From NCBI GenBank assembly GCA_018401755.1, contig JAGYKJ010000006.1:248001-312000 (forward strand): DNA of 64,000 bases, written 5' to 3'. A program made the translations under genes and the position numbers. Source of the stretch: Litorivicinus sp. GTDB taxonomy: Bacteria; Pseudomonadota; Gammaproteobacteria; Pseudomonadales; Litorivicinaceae. This document shows, one piece after another, positions 1-9,227 of the stretch (the stretch's first letter is position 1; every line of letters starts with the position of its first letter). Under the pieces are notes generated by a model. The model was given only the letters and a program-made list of their open reading frames with translations. It made no database searches and was not told the DNA's origin.

Positions 1-24
1 CTCCCGATGGGCGCATGGGCAGCA

Positions 25-927
25 TTACTGCGGCGGCTGTGATTCACTGGCTTCAGTCTCAAGGTAACGTGTCTGCCGACTGAGATCAGGGTTCGTTTTA
101 AAGCGTTTATGCATCCACATATATTGCGTGGGTGCACCACGAATTGCTGTTTCGATGGTGGCATTTAAGAGAGTCGCGTCGGCCACTAAATCATCGCTGG
201 GATAGCCATCTGGGAAGCTTGAAAAATGTGCTTCATAGACATCAGCAACTCGTCGAAGCGACAGAAAAACCGGGCGAGCGTTGGTCAGTGACAAGAGACG
301 CGAGGGTGTCGTTACGGTGCACGCGAGGTGCCCAAAGAAGGGTGCAAAGACAGATCCTTTCGGGCCCATATCCTGATCGGGTCCAAACCAAACAACCTTG
401 CCCCCTTTGAGTGCTTTGAGGGTTTCTCGCATCGCGCGAACATCGATAAGATCCGCATAACGTTGGCGTCCTTGACAGACCGCTTGATCAAATGTTGGGT
501 TGTCATTGGGGCGGTAAGTGACCACGAATCGTCCGACGGCTTGGTGGATGATTGGCGCCACTAAATCCAACATACTGTAATGCGGACACAGCAGTAAGAT
601 GCCCTGCCCTTCAGCCCGCGCAGTGACATGCTCAAGACCAGAAAAGCGCACTTCAGGGAGCACAGTCTCCATTGGCCGATACCACGCCCAGGCGGTCTCG
701 ATCAGGCCGATGCCATTGTCAATAAAGCACGCTCGGGTAATTGCATCGATCTCAGATTGACTCTTCTCGGGAAAACACAGCGTGATATTCGTCCGCGTCA
801 CCTGCCGACGAGAATGCGCGAGACGTAGCAGCAATCGTCCTAGCGTCCGCCCCACAGCGCGTCCTACAGGGCGAGGCAAGCAAGCCATGAGACGCAGAAA
901 CAATAAGCCTATGGGAACGAACGACAT
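25..927 (-). CDS. lpxL: Lipid A biosynthesis acyltransferase, LpxL/HtrB family
   Basis: Inner-membrane acyltransferase expected to add a secondary acyl chain from acyl-ACP to a Kdo-lipid A precursor. The 300-residue protein has the usual family length. It shows a hydrophobic N-terminus, an H-x4-D catalytic motif (HYSMLD, residues 116-121) and the downstream GPDQD motif (about 182-186) typical of the LpxL/LpxM family. It is divergent to hldE, with about 70 bp between the starts, in a neighbourhood of LPS genes (hldE, gmhA, waaA), which supports a lipid A role. Which member (LpxL, LpxM or LpxP) it corresponds to cannot be decided from sequence alone. Only 24 bases lie beyond its stop and they hold nothing recognisable. 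Confidence 0.85.
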   Translation of the reverse strand: MSFVPIGLLFLRLMACLPRPVGRAVGRTLGRLLLRLAHSRRQVTRTNITLCFPEKSQSEIDAITRACFIDNGIGLIETAWAWYRPMETVLPEVRFSGLEHVTARAEGQGILLLCPHYSMLDLVAPIIHQAVGRFVVTYRPNDNPTFDQAVCQGRQRYADLIDVRAMRETLKALKGGKVVWFGPDQDMGPKGSVFAPFFGHLACTVTTPSRLLSLTNARPVFLSLRRVADVYEAHFSSFPDGYPSDDLVADATLLNATIETAIRGAPTQYMWMHKRFKTNPDLSRQTRYLETEASESQPPQ

Positions 928-998
928 GGTGTTGTGTTGGTGGTCCTGTCAGTGACTCGCTACTATAGCAAGGATCCGTTTAATCAGAGAGGCATCCG

Positions 999-2420
999 GT
1001 GACCGCACTTTTTCAAACGACCCGTATTGTCGTCGTCGGCGATGTCATGCTCGATCGGTATTGGCACGGTCGTGCTGCGCGCATTTCCCCAGAGGCGCCA
1101 GTTCCCGTGGTCTCGGTTGAAATGGATGAGGTGCGTCCTGGCGGGGCAGCGAATGTTGCACTTAACCTGGCTGCGCTCGATGTGCCAGTGACCTTGTTAG
1201 GGTTAATCGGTGACGATGAAGCAGCCGGGCGCCTTCGGCATGCATTGCAAATTCATGATGTGCAGCATCACTTGGTGGTGACGGCAGCCCCCACCATTAC
1301 CAAGTTACGGGTCATGAGCCAGTCCCATCAAATGATTCGGTTGGATTTTGAATCACCCTTTGATGCAGCTGATGCCACTGCTTTGGCTGAGTCTGCAGAC
1401 GAGGTATTGTCATCTGCCAGCGTGCTGGTTTTGAGCGATTATGGAAAAGGCAGCTTGGATGCTCCGCGATGGATTGAAGCAGCGCGTGAGCGGGGAATTC
1501 CTGTGGTGGTGGATCCCAAGGGCCGTGATTACTTGCGGTATCGTGGAGCGACTTGTTTAACGCCCAATTTAGGTGAATTTGAAGCCGTTGTCGGAGTGGT
1601 CCACTCCGACCAGGAGCTGCTCACCAAGGCGGTGCAATTGATTCAGACGCTCAATCTGAACAGCCTCCTAATTACGCGTTCAGAGCAAGGCATGATTCTG
1701 GTGCGTGCGGATGGGAGCAGTACGCAATGGGCTGCGACTGCGCGAGAAGTGGCTGATGTGACTGGAGCGGGTGATACGGTCATTGCGACCTTTGCTGCCG
1801 CATTAGGGCACGGATACGCGGATGACGACGCGGCGCGGTGGGCCAATCTGGCAGCGGGTCTTGTCGTGTCGAAGCTGGGAACGGCAACTGTCTCTGCGCG
1901 AGAGCTGAGGGCTGCAGAGGGTGTTAAGAATGGGGTTTTGGAGTCTGAAGAGGCGCTTCGAAGTTATGTTGCCGAGGCACGCGCTGCGGGCCATCGAATT
2001 GTGATGACCAACGGCTGCTTTGATATTTTACATGCTGGACATGTCGCCTATCTGCGCGAGGCGGCTTCTTTAGGGGATCGCTTGTTGGTGGCTTTAAATG
2101 CCGATGCCTCGGTGTCGCGCCTCAAGGGTCCGGAGCGCCCGCTCAACTCGTTGCGACGACGCATGGAAGTCTTGGCGGGCCTCAATGCAGTGGATGCTGT
2201 GATTGGATTTGAGGACGATACGCCCGAGCATCTCATCGATGTGGTTCGACCCGACGTCTTAGTGAAGGGTGGTGATTACAAGTCGATTGAAGAGGTTGTC
2301 GGCTTTTCGCAAGTACAGGCATATGGCGGCGTGGTGAAGGTTTTGGGTGAGGTGGAAAATCTATCGACTACGCGTCTTATTTCGAAAATCCGAGCCCCTC
2401 AGGACTCATCGACCAGCTGA
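999..2420 (+). CDS. hldE: Bifunctional heptose-7-phosphate kinase / heptose-1-phosphate adenylyltransferase
   Basis: Cytoplasmic enzyme of ADP-heptose synthesis for the LPS inner core. It phosphorylates D-glycero-D-manno-heptose 7-phosphate at C1 and later adenylylates the product. The N-terminal ribokinase-like domain (about 1-315) has the GAGDT signature near residue 254. The C-terminal nucleotidyltransferase domain (about 340-473) has TNGCFDILHAGH, with its HxGH motif near 345-348. The length (473) matches full-length HldE. The start is a GTG with an AGAGAGG ribosome-binding site 6 nt upstream. It converges on gmhA and the two genes overlap by about 22 bp at their 3' ends. GmhA supplies the preceding step of the same pathway. 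Confidence 0.96.
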   Translation: MTALFQTTRIVVVGDVMLDRYWHGRAARISPEAPVPVVSVEMDEVRPGGAANVALNLAALDVPVTLLGLIGDDEAAGRLRHALQIHDVQHHLVVTAAPTITKLRVMSQSHQMIRLDFESPFDAADATALAESADEVLSSASVLVLSDYGKGSLDAPRWIEAARERGIPVVVDPKGRDYLRYRGATCLTPNLGEFEAVVGVVHSDQELLTKAVQLIQTLNLNSLLITRSEQGMILVRADGSSTQWAATAREVADVTGAGDTVIATFAAALGHGYADDDAARWANLAAGLVVSKLGTATVSARELRAAEGVKNGVLESEEALRSYVAEARAAGHRIVMTNGCFDILHAGHVAYLREAASLGDRLLVALNADASVSRLKGPERPLNSLRRRMEVLAGLNAVDAVIGFEDDTPEHLIDVVRPDVLVKGGDYKSIEEVVGFSQVQAYGGVVKVLGEVENLSTTRLISKIRAPQDSSTS

Positions 2421-2971
2421 CACAACAGATGCATCATCAGGATATGACATTCCTGAATCCGTGCTGTTCGCGTCGATGGCGCTGCAAGCACTGTGTCAGC
2501 AAGCGCGTGCATTTGCCCCGCTTTGGCACCCACCAATGCGACCGTATGTAGCCCTTTAGAACGGGCGACTTCCATCGCACGCACAATATTCGCGGAATTG
2601 CCGGAGGTTGAGATCCCGATAAAGATGTCCCCTGCTTGGCCAAGCCCGGAGACCTGCCGCGCAAAGACATGCTCGAACCCATAGTCGTTGCCAATTGCGG
2701 TCAGTGCTGAGGTATCTGTCGTCAGTGCAATTGCTGCCAGTGCATCCCGCTCAATCTCAAATCGACCCACGAACTCTGCGGCAATGTGTTGCGCATCGGC
2801 TGCAGAGCCGCCATTTCCTGCGAGCAGTACCTTACGGCCCGTGGCCAGCTGTTGCTGGATCCGGGTCGCCAATTGCTCAAGAGCATCCAAGGTGTTGCTG
2901 TCATCCAGTAACCGTTGTTTGGTCGCAAGACTTTCTTGGATGGTTGACTCAATTAAGGCGCGTCGGGTCAC
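2399..2971 (-). CDS. gmhA: Phosphoheptose isomerase (SIS domain)
   Basis: Converts sedoheptulose 7-phosphate to D-glycero-D-manno-heptose 7-phosphate, the substrate of the HldE kinase. This SIS-domain protein carries GNGGSAADAQH, the sugar-phosphate loop ISTSGNS and a long helical N-terminus. I place the start at the GTG (2969-2971) whose last bases overlap the stop of the upstream aldo/keto reductase as GTGA, giving 190 residues. An upstream in-frame start would run further into that gene. DiaA is a close SIS paralogue that acts in replication initiation, but the adjacent hldE argues for the heptose isomerase. Confidence 0.88.
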   Translation of the reverse strand: MTRRALIESTIQESLATKQRLLDDSNTLDALEQLATRIQQQLATGRKVLLAGNGGSAADAQHIAAEFVGRFEIERDALAAIALTTDTSALTAIGNDYGFEHVFARQVSGLGQAGDIFIGISTSGNSANIVRAMEVARSKGLHTVALVGAKAGQMHALADTVLAAPSTRTARIQECHILMMHLLCQLVDES

Positions 2972-3771
2972 TGAGGTTCTCCCTGAAACAGTAGGCTGCA
3001 ATTATGCCGCAAATGGTCGGGGTTCAGGGTGCCAATCACGGCAGAGGAGATTCTGGTGTCTTCTAACAGGGTCGCAAGACGGACTGCCGGATCTTCATGT
3101 GCCGCAAGATGACCGCTTCCAAGCGCTTTTTTGATTAATAGACCTGCGCCAGCCTCGACAGCCTCAGACACAAGGGCTGCTTCATCAGTAAGATCTGGGT
3201 TGAGGGTAATCATCAAGACATCCGCGCCCTCTGCGAGCGCTCGTCGACCACCCTGTAGGGTTTTTCCTGACAGTCCAACCGCCTGAATGAGCCCTTCGGA
3301 CTTGCACGCAAGCAGGGTGCTGAGTGCGCCTGCATCAAGCACCTGATCATCATGGCCATCCGAGTGCAGTAGGACCACGTCGAGCTGGGTGCGATTTAAT
3401 CGTTTTAAACTGGTTTCAATACTTTGCCGTAGTCCGTATTCAGAAAAGTCATATCGGCTTTGCTGTGCAGGATCATAGTGCTCGCCTGCTTTGGTCACGA
3501 TCTGAAATGTAGATGCGCAGTGAGGCAGTAGCGCCCCGAGTCGTGCTTCAGATAACCCATATGCGGGCGCTGTATCCAGATAGTTAATCCCAAGTGATCC
3601 GGCAACCTCGAGCAGATTTAAGATCGCTTCGTCCGAGGGAAGCTCGAAGTCTTGGGGATATTTCACGTCCGTATTCCGGCCCAGTTTAACGGTGCCAAGG
3701 CCGAGCACGGACAGCTGTAAACCAGAACGGCCGAGGGGTCGGATTGGCAATGTTCTGGAGTTTAGTGCCAT
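2968..3771 (-). CDS. Aldo/keto reductase family protein
   Basis: Predicted NAD(P)H-dependent oxidoreductase with a TIM-barrel fold. The family's catalytic tetrad can be followed: Asp and Tyr in YLDTAPAYG, Lys in IVTKAG and His in LLHSDG. The ATG at 3771 is preferred (267 residues) because the protein then opens directly with the first strand (PLGRSGLQLSVLGLGTVKLG). This start overlaps the end of the upstream FAD oxidoreductase by 10 bp, and the gene's own stop overlaps the gmhA start, so the three genes look like one operon. The substrate is unknown. Confidence 0.82.
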   Translation of the reverse strand: MALNSRTLPIRPLGRSGLQLSVLGLGTVKLGRNTDVKYPQDFELPSDEAILNLLEVAGSLGINYLDTAPAYGLSEARLGALLPHCASTFQIVTKAGEHYDPAQQSRYDFSEYGLRQSIETSLKRLNRTQLDVVLLHSDGHDDQVLDAGALSTLLACKSEGLIQAVGLSGKTLQGGRRALAEGADVLMITLNPDLTDEAALVSEAVEAGAGLLIKKALGSGHLAAHEDPAVRLATLLEDTRISSAVIGTLNPDHLRHNCSLLFQGEPQ

Positions 3772-4886
3772 GGGTATTGGCCGATACCGGGTGTGGACCA
3801 TGCTGGTCGCTGTGTGGCTGTCTCCTGGCCTTGAAATATCGCAAGCACATCGTCAGCAAGTGCTGGCGCAAGGGCTAACTTGGTTGGCCATGCAACGATC
3901 AGCCCTTTTCGCGGAAAGACCGCTGCCGTGTCTGGGCGGTGACCCTGCCCGGTTGCGGGCTCGGCGCGGGTGACCCGAATCACGGACAGATCGATAATAT
4001 CGAATTGACGCCACCCTATACTGGTTTGAAGTGCCTCAATGCCCTGTGTGATTTGCGCATCATCACTGAGGTTGACCCCATCTTCAGCCAACTGCCCTCC
4101 GAGGTAGAGCGTTTGATGGGCTGCTGCGTGATGAGTTGACACAGTCAGTTTCGGCTTACTTCCAAATCCGATGTGGTGACCAAAAATCGGAATGGTGGGG
4201 TGGACCAGTCGTGCGGCCACCATTGCTAACGGACGTCGTTGCATCCGGATGTCTTGGTGTGGAGAATCCGCTAAGAGGGCCTCAGTCCCTTCGCCTGCGG
4301 TTAAAATCACCGTATCTCCATCTAAGCGACCACCATCGGTCTCGACTCCAATGACCCGATCGCCCTGCCATACAAGGGATTGCACCTGTGCTTGAAAAAT
4401 ACACCCATGCAACTGCTCGGACATGACCGATAGGCAACTCGCCACATCAATGACTGGCTCATTGAGGCGATAGAGCATTCCGCGGAAGCCAGCGTCACCA
4501 AACCCAGGCTCATCATCTGGATGAATTCGCTGCATCCGTGAGGCCATTGCTTTGGAGGCAAAAAACCCAACTAATTGGCTTTTCAGGGAGTCTGTGGACC
4601 ACAGCAATTGGTCTGAACGGTGGAGTTGTACTCCGGCGAGATTGACTGATCCTCGACCTGCCAAGGCATCGAGCCATCGGCTGGGCATTGCCCCAATTAC
4701 AGTGGCTGCTTGGCTCAATACGCCGTCAAGAGCGTATTTGGTACCACCATGGATCATTCCCTGGCTCGCGAGAGTCTGCGCTTGACCCAGCGCGCCTTGC
4801 TCGAGAACGCAGCATGCAATTCCCCGCGACTGACACTCCAGTGCCAGCCATAAGCCTGCAATTCCACCACCGACGATGATTTTCAT
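3762..4886 (-). CDS. FAD-dependent oxidoreductase, DAO/glycerol-3-phosphate dehydrogenase-like
   Basis: The 374-residue protein starts with a Rossmann dinucleotide fold (IIVGGGIAGLWLALECQSRG, residues 3-22), followed by the DAO-type segment ASQGMIHGGTKYAL. This architecture is shared by amino-acid oxidases and glycerol-3-phosphate dehydrogenases. There is no signal peptide or membrane segment, so it is probably cytoplasmic. It heads the minus-strand operon with the aldo/keto reductase and gmhA. It is divergent to waaA with only 23 bp between the two start codons, so promoter elements of one gene must lie inside the other. The substrate is unknown. Confidence 0.75.
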   Translation of the reverse strand: MKIIVGGGIAGLWLALECQSRGIACCVLEQGALGQAQTLASQGMIHGGTKYALDGVLSQAATVIGAMPSRWLDALAGRGSVNLAGVQLHRSDQLLWSTDSLKSQLVGFFASKAMASRMQRIHPDDEPGFGDAGFRGMLYRLNEPVIDVASCLSVMSEQLHGCIFQAQVQSLVWQGDRVIGVETDGGRLDGDTVILTAGEGTEALLADSPHQDIRMQRRPLAMVAARLVHPTIPIFGHHIGFGSKPKLTVSTHHAAAHQTLYLGGQLAEDGVNLSDDAQITQGIEALQTSIGWRQFDIIDLSVIRVTRAEPATGQGHRPDTAAVFPRKGLIVAWPTKLALAPALADDVLAIFQGQETATQRPAWSTPGIGQYPWH

Positions 4887-4909
4887 GCGGGCATGCTAGC
4901 ATCACACTT

Positions 4910-6166
4910 ATGTTCAGACATCTGTATTCATTGGTCCATGTCTTGGCTCTGCCCATACTGGCCTGGCAATTGGTTCGTAAATATCGCCGCGAAGGACATT
5001 CAGCGGAGATCACTGCGCGTCTGGTGGGGCAACCTCCTCAAGTTGCCCCTGGTGGACTGTGGATTCATGCCTGTAGTCTGGGAGAAGCGCAGGTTGCGAT
5101 GACGTTGGCACAGGCAATGACTGAGCTTTCTCCGGCGCGCGCAATCTGGTTTACAAGCACGACACCCGCCGGACTTAATCGCTTAAGGGATGGCACGTCT
5201 GGAAATTCGTTTGCCATCTTTCCCTGGGATCTTCCTTGGGTTTGGGATACGTGGTTAAGCGCCACCCAGCCCGTGGCCTGTCTCCTGATTGAAACCGAGT
5301 TGTGGCCAAATCTGATGGCTGCTTGCCGTCGACGAGGGATTCCTGTGCTGCTCGCCAACGGTCGCGTCAGCACGCGCTCGATGCGGGGGTACCAGCGTTG
5401 GTCATGGCTCAGTCGCCCCATGTGGGAAGGATTGTCCTTGGCCTTAATGCAAGGATCTTCCGATCGTGATCATGCCATATTGCTGGGAGCATCCCCGCAG
5501 TCAGCAACGGTCTGTGGATCGATCAAGTTGGATCAGGTACCACCGGATGCGGATCCGACGTTGGTGTCCCGTTTGCAGCAGTGGGCGAGTGATCGGCCGG
5601 TGCTAGCCTTGATCAGCTCCCATCCCACGGAGGAGGTGGAAATTCTTGCAGCCCTCGGCGACTCCCGTGATCAATGGGCAGTCGTGATTGTCCCTCGACA
5701 CCCAATTCGGTCTGCTGAATTAGCAGTGCAACTGATGCCGCCGGTGGTGCGCCTGTCTGATCCGCAATTACCACCTGATGCGATTGTGATTGTGGATCGG
5801 TTTGGTGCGATTGGGTCGGTATTAGCTCTCACAACAGTTGCGCTGCTTGGCGGCACCTGGATTCCGCATGGTGGACAAAATCCGATTGAGATTGCGCGTT
5901 GGCGCCGACCGATGATTGCCGGGATGCATGTTTTTAATTTTTCAGAGATTTGTGCAGGGTTGGCGGAGGCTGGAGGGTTGGTTCAAAGTCGCTATGATCA
6001 GCTTGCAGATGACCTCGCGCGAGTCTATCCGGAGGCAGCCAGTCGCGGCCAAGCGGCCTACGACTGGGTCGATCAGCAGTCTGGTGCGACCCAGCGCCAG
6101 GCCACGGCTATTGATCAATATCTTCTGCAGCGAGACGCGCACGCGCACGAAGGATCGCCGCTTTGA
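4910..6166 (+). CDS. waaA: 3-deoxy-D-manno-octulosonic acid (Kdo) transferase
   Basis: Adds Kdo from CMP-Kdo to lipid IVA at the inner face of the inner membrane. The 418-residue protein matches the usual length. It has an N-terminal hydrophobic anchor (about 1-20), the acceptor-domain pattern around [16 protein letters not shown], and the C-terminal GT30 motifs [14 protein letters not shown] and [12 protein letters not shown]. Whether it is mono- or bifunctional cannot be told from sequence. Its last 59 bp overlap the 3' end of convergent argH, an unusually long coding overlap. The neighbouring hldE and gmhA belong to the same LPS-core pathway. Confidence 0.93.
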   Translation: MFRHLYSLVHVLALPILAWQLVRKYRREGHSAEITARLVGQPPQVAPGGLWIHACSLGEAQVAMTLAQAMTELSPARAIWFTSTTPAGLNRLRDGTSGNSFAIFPWDLPWVWDTWLSATQPVACLLIETELWPNLMAACRRRGIPVLLANGRVSTRSMRGYQRWSWLSRPMWEGLSLALMQGSSDRDHAILLGASPQSATVCGSIKLDQVPPDADPTLVSRLQQWASDRPVLALISSHPTEEVEILAALGDSRDQWAVVIVPRHPIRSAELAVQLMPPVVRLSDPQLPPDAIVIVDRFGAIGSVLALTTVALLGGTWIPHGGQNPIEIARWRRPMIAGMHVFNFSEICAGLAEAGGLVQSRYDQLADDLARVYPEAASRGQAAYDWVDQQSGATQRQATAIDQYLLQRDAHAHEGSPL

Positions 6167-7514
6167 CTTGATTGGGGGCCGTACCCCCATAGTGATCCCG
6201 GCTCGCCATCGAGCCCTCAACTGTCAGCACATTGTAGACATCGGCGTCGATTATGGCGCTAAAGCCTTGCAGGGTTGTTAAGGACATTGCAGCCAAGTCC
6301 GTCTGTGTTGCCACGCCCTGTGCCACGGCCCGCCCCACAATTTCATGGGCATCGCGGAATGCAATGCCCTTGCGGACAAGATAGTCAGCAAGATCGGTTG
6401 CAGTGGAGAATCCATTAATTGCAGCGTCTTTCAGCACAGATCGATTGACAGTAATTGCGGGCACCATATCGGCAAATGCACGGAGCGAATGAAAGAGCGT
6501 TTCCGCGGTATCAAAGATCGGCTCTTTGTCTTCTTGGTTGTCTTTGTTATAGGCGAGCGGCTGGCCCTTCATCAGGGTTAAAAGACTGATGAGATGACCA
6601 AACACCCGCCCCGATTTGCCGCGCACGAGCTCAGGTACGTCAGGATTTTTTTTCTGCGGCATGATGCTTGAGCCGGTGCAGAATCGATCGGGAAGATCCA
6701 CAAATTGCCATGCTGTGGAATTCCAGTTCACTAACTCTTCAGAAAATCGCGATAGGTGCATCATCGCGATACTCGCAACCGAAGTGAATTCAATCGCGAA
6801 ATCGCGATCAGACACCGAGTCCAAGCTATTTTCGGTGGGCTTTCGAAATCCCAGTAACGAGGCGCTCAAATGCCGATCGATTGGATAACTGGTCCCGGCG
6901 AGTGCGGCCGATCCAAGGGGACACTCGTTCAACCGTGTTTGACACTGAGTGAGGCGCTCTTGATCGCGATGGAGCATCTCATTCCAGGCCAGCATGTGGT
7001 GTCCAAAGCTAATGGGCTGCGCGGCTTGTAAATGCGTAAAACCAGGCATGACGGTGTCGAACTCTCGCTCGGCCAGATCGATCAGGCCGGCTTGCAGCCT
7101 TGTCAGCTCGGCGCGGATCACGTCAATGGTCGCCCGCAACCATAACCGAATATCTGTGGCGACCTGGTCGTTACGAGACCGACCCGTGTGAAGCTTTTTG
7201 CCAGTGTCACCGATGAGTTCAATCAGGCGGGCCTCAATGTTCATGTGCACATCTTCGCGTGCGACTGACCAGATGAGAGCACCTGACTCGATCTCCGCTG
7301 CAATCTGGTCGAGACCATTGAGAATGGCGTCCCGCTCGGTCGTTGTGAGTACCCCTTGTGCGGCTAGCATCGTTGCGTGGGCCTTGGAGCCCTGAATATC
7401 TTGCGCTGCTAAACGTTGGTCAAACGATACAGATGCAGTAAAGGCTTGAACAAAGGCATCAGTGGATTCGGAAAAGCGACCGCCCCAGAGTGCTTTGGAT
7501 GCATTTTGACTCAT
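6108..7514 (-). CDS. argH: Argininosuccinate lyase
   Basis: Cleaves argininosuccinate to arginine and fumarate, the last step of arginine synthesis. It has the fumarase/aspartase superfamily signature [15 protein letters not shown] at about residues 278-292, the N-terminal LWGGRFSE motif and [13 protein letters not shown]. The length of 468 residues is normal. It stands alone on the minus strand, divergent to hemC with about 50 bp between starts, so both promoters are in that gap. The C-terminal 59 bp are shared with waaA on the other strand. Confidence 0.96.
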   Translation of the reverse strand: MSQNASKALWGGRFSESTDAFVQAFTASVSFDQRLAAQDIQGSKAHATMLAAQGVLTTTERDAILNGLDQIAAEIESGALIWSVAREDVHMNIEARLIELIGDTGKKLHTGRSRNDQVATDIRLWLRATIDVIRAELTRLQAGLIDLAEREFDTVMPGFTHLQAAQPISFGHHMLAWNEMLHRDQERLTQCQTRLNECPLGSAALAGTSYPIDRHLSASLLGFRKPTENSLDSVSDRDFAIEFTSVASIAMMHLSRFSEELVNWNSTAWQFVDLPDRFCTGSSIMPQKKNPDVPELVRGKSGRVFGHLISLLTLMKGQPLAYNKDNQEDKEPIFDTAETLFHSLRAFADMVPAITVNRSVLKDAAINGFSTATDLADYLVRKGIAFRDAHEIVGRAVAQGVATQTDLAAMSLTTLQGFSAIIDADVYNVLTVEGSMASRDHYGGTAPNQVKAAILRARARLAAEDIDQ

Positions 7515-7566
7515 ACAGACTCCTCAACAGGCCTTCAGTATACTGGGGAAAACGAAGGACCGTACT

Positions 7567-8505
7567 ATGCAGAAAACGTTGACGATCGCCACGCGTAAAA
7601 GCCCACTCGCGTTGTGGCAGGCCTATCACGTGCGTGACGCGCTCGAGCAAATATACCCAGGCCTTAATGTGCAGCTTCTGGAGATGTCGACAGAGGGTGA
7701 CGAACGTCTTGATGTCTCTCTCACCAAAATTGGAGGCAAGGGGGTCTTCGTCAAAGCCTTGGAGCACGCGCTATTTGATGGGCGCGCTGATCTTGCCGTG
7801 CACTCTCTAAAGGATGTTCCGATGGCACTTCCGGATGGACTGGAGCTGGCGTGTTATCTCGCGCGCGAAACACCGTCTGATGCCATGGTATGTCGATCTG
7901 ACCTCGTGCCTTGGTCATCGATGGCATCTGTTCCCCAGGGTGCGCGGATTGGCACCTCGAGCTTGCGTCGCGTTGCCCAGCTGATGGCCATTCGTCCAGA
8001 TCTTCACATTACTCCGGTTCGGGGCAACCTCGGCACGCGACTTGCGAAGTTGGATGCGAACGCATTCGATGCGCTCATGCTGGCGACAGCTGGGTTAAAG
8101 CGCTTGGATCTGGCCCACCGAATCGCTTTTGAAACGCGACCGGAGGATGTCCTTCCAGCCTGTGGCCAAGGCATCCTGGGTATCGAAATTCGCTCTGAGG
8201 ATGCAGCCGTACGTCAGATTCTGGCACCGCTAGCTGATCAAGAGGCGACACCAGTCGCGCGTTGTGAGCGTGCACTCAATCGATTTCTCAACGGTGGCTG
8301 TCAAGTCCCGATTGCGGCCTATGCAATTCGTGAGGGGAGTCAACTGTGGTTACGTGCGCTGGTTGGATCAGCAGATTGTTCGCAGGTGATTCGCGCAGAA
8401 GCGCGCGGTTTGGTCGCAGCGCCAGAGGATTTAGGCGTATTAGTAGGTCAAGATTTGGAGCGCCAAGGCGCACGTGAACTCTTAGCAGGGGTTGGTCACA
8501 GTTGA
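7567..8505 (+). CDS. hemC: Porphobilinogen deaminase (hydroxymethylbilane synthase)
   Basis: Polymerises four porphobilinogens into hydroxymethylbilane. Recognised from its N-terminus (IATRKSPLALWQA), the substrate-binding segment GTSSLRR, and Cys245 in NGGCQVP, the residue that carries the dipyrromethane cofactor. It has 312 residues, as in E. coli. It opens a tightly coupled plus-strand operon hemC-hemD-hemX-hemY: the hemD start codon overlaps the hemC stop, and the later pairs overlap by 4 to 8 bp. Confidence 0.97.
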   Translation: MQKTLTIATRKSPLALWQAYHVRDALEQIYPGLNVQLLEMSTEGDERLDVSLTKIGGKGVFVKALEHALFDGRADLAVHSLKDVPMALPDGLELACYLARETPSDAMVCRSDLVPWSSMASVPQGARIGTSSLRRVAQLMAIRPDLHITPVRGNLGTRLAKLDANAFDALMLATAGLKRLDLAHRIAFETRPEDVLPACGQGILGIEIRSEDAAVRQILAPLADQEATPVARCERALNRFLNGGCQVPIAAYAIREGSQLWLRALVGSADCSQVIRAEARGLVAAPEDLGVLVGQDLERQGARELLAGVGHS

Positions 8506-9227
8506 AGCCGCGCGTTCTTTTGAACCGAGTTGACCGCCAAGTGATCGCGTCTGTGACTGCGTTTCAAGCGGCTGGATTTGATGCGTATGGATTACCCTGC
8601 GAGTCCATCAAACCCCTCGCGCTGGATCCCCCTGCCGCACAGTGGATTGCTGATTTGGATCAGTTCACACACGTTATATTGACGAGTCCGACGGCGGCAG
8701 ATTGCTTTGATGAGGTGGTGACCGATCGCTGGGTTCAATGGCCCATGGGGGTGCGCCTGTGGGCAGTCGGTCCAGGGACGGCGGCAGCCTATCGAGGTGA
8801 TGGCCCCACGCCGCAGTGTCCGGATCAGGGAGTCGGTGCTCAGGCCTTGATCTCCACTTTGGTGACGGTTTGCCTGCCGTCCGAACGTATTTTAGTCGCG
8901 ACTGGTGTTGATGGTGGGCATGCGTTTGAGGTATTGCCCAATGTGCAGCGTATGGTGTTATTCACCCGGACTCCAACGTGTCCCGAATGGCCACACCCCA
9001 TGACCTGGGGCGCGGATGATGTGCTGGTGCATGGCTCTGAGCAGTTACTGATTCAATGTGTTCGTTGCTTCGCGCAATTGATTCCTCGCTTCTGGCAAAT
9101 GCGACATGTGGTGACCAACGCGCGCGCGGTTTCCCATTTGCCGACAGGAACCCGTTATTATTTGATCGAAGCGCCGACGCCAGAAGCGGTTCGACGTGCG
9201 TTAGCGGAGGAAGCAGACGATGTCTAA
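8502..9227 (+). CDS. hemD: Uroporphyrinogen-III synthase
   Basis: Cyclises hydroxymethylbilane with inversion of ring D. HemD is poorly conserved, so the call rests on position (between hemC and hemX), length (241 residues) and weak family hallmarks: the N-terminal PRVLLNRV strand, ILTSPTAADCF (matching the usual TSxNAV region) and WAVGPGTAAA (the usual AVG.GTA). The start is a TTG at 8502 overlapping the hemC TGA as TTGA. No better start is available near that point, which suggests re-initiation after hemC translation. Confidence 0.88.
   Translation: MKPRVLLNRVDRQVIASVTAFQAAGFDAYGLPCESIKPLALDPPAAQWIADLDQFTHVILTSPTAADCFDEVVTDRWVQWPMGVRLWAVGPGTAAAYRGDGPTPQCPDQGVGAQALISTLVTVCLPSERILVATGVDGGHAFEVLPNVQRMVLFTRTPTCPEWPHPMTWGADDVLVHGSEQLLIQCVRCFAQLIPRFWQMRHVVTNARAVSHLPTGTRYYLIEAPTPEAVRRALAEEADDV

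Noticed and set aside
2688-3134. Long plus-strand open frame opposite gmhA and the aldo/keto reductase
   Set aside because: Antisense shadow of two well-supported genes with low-complexity composition.
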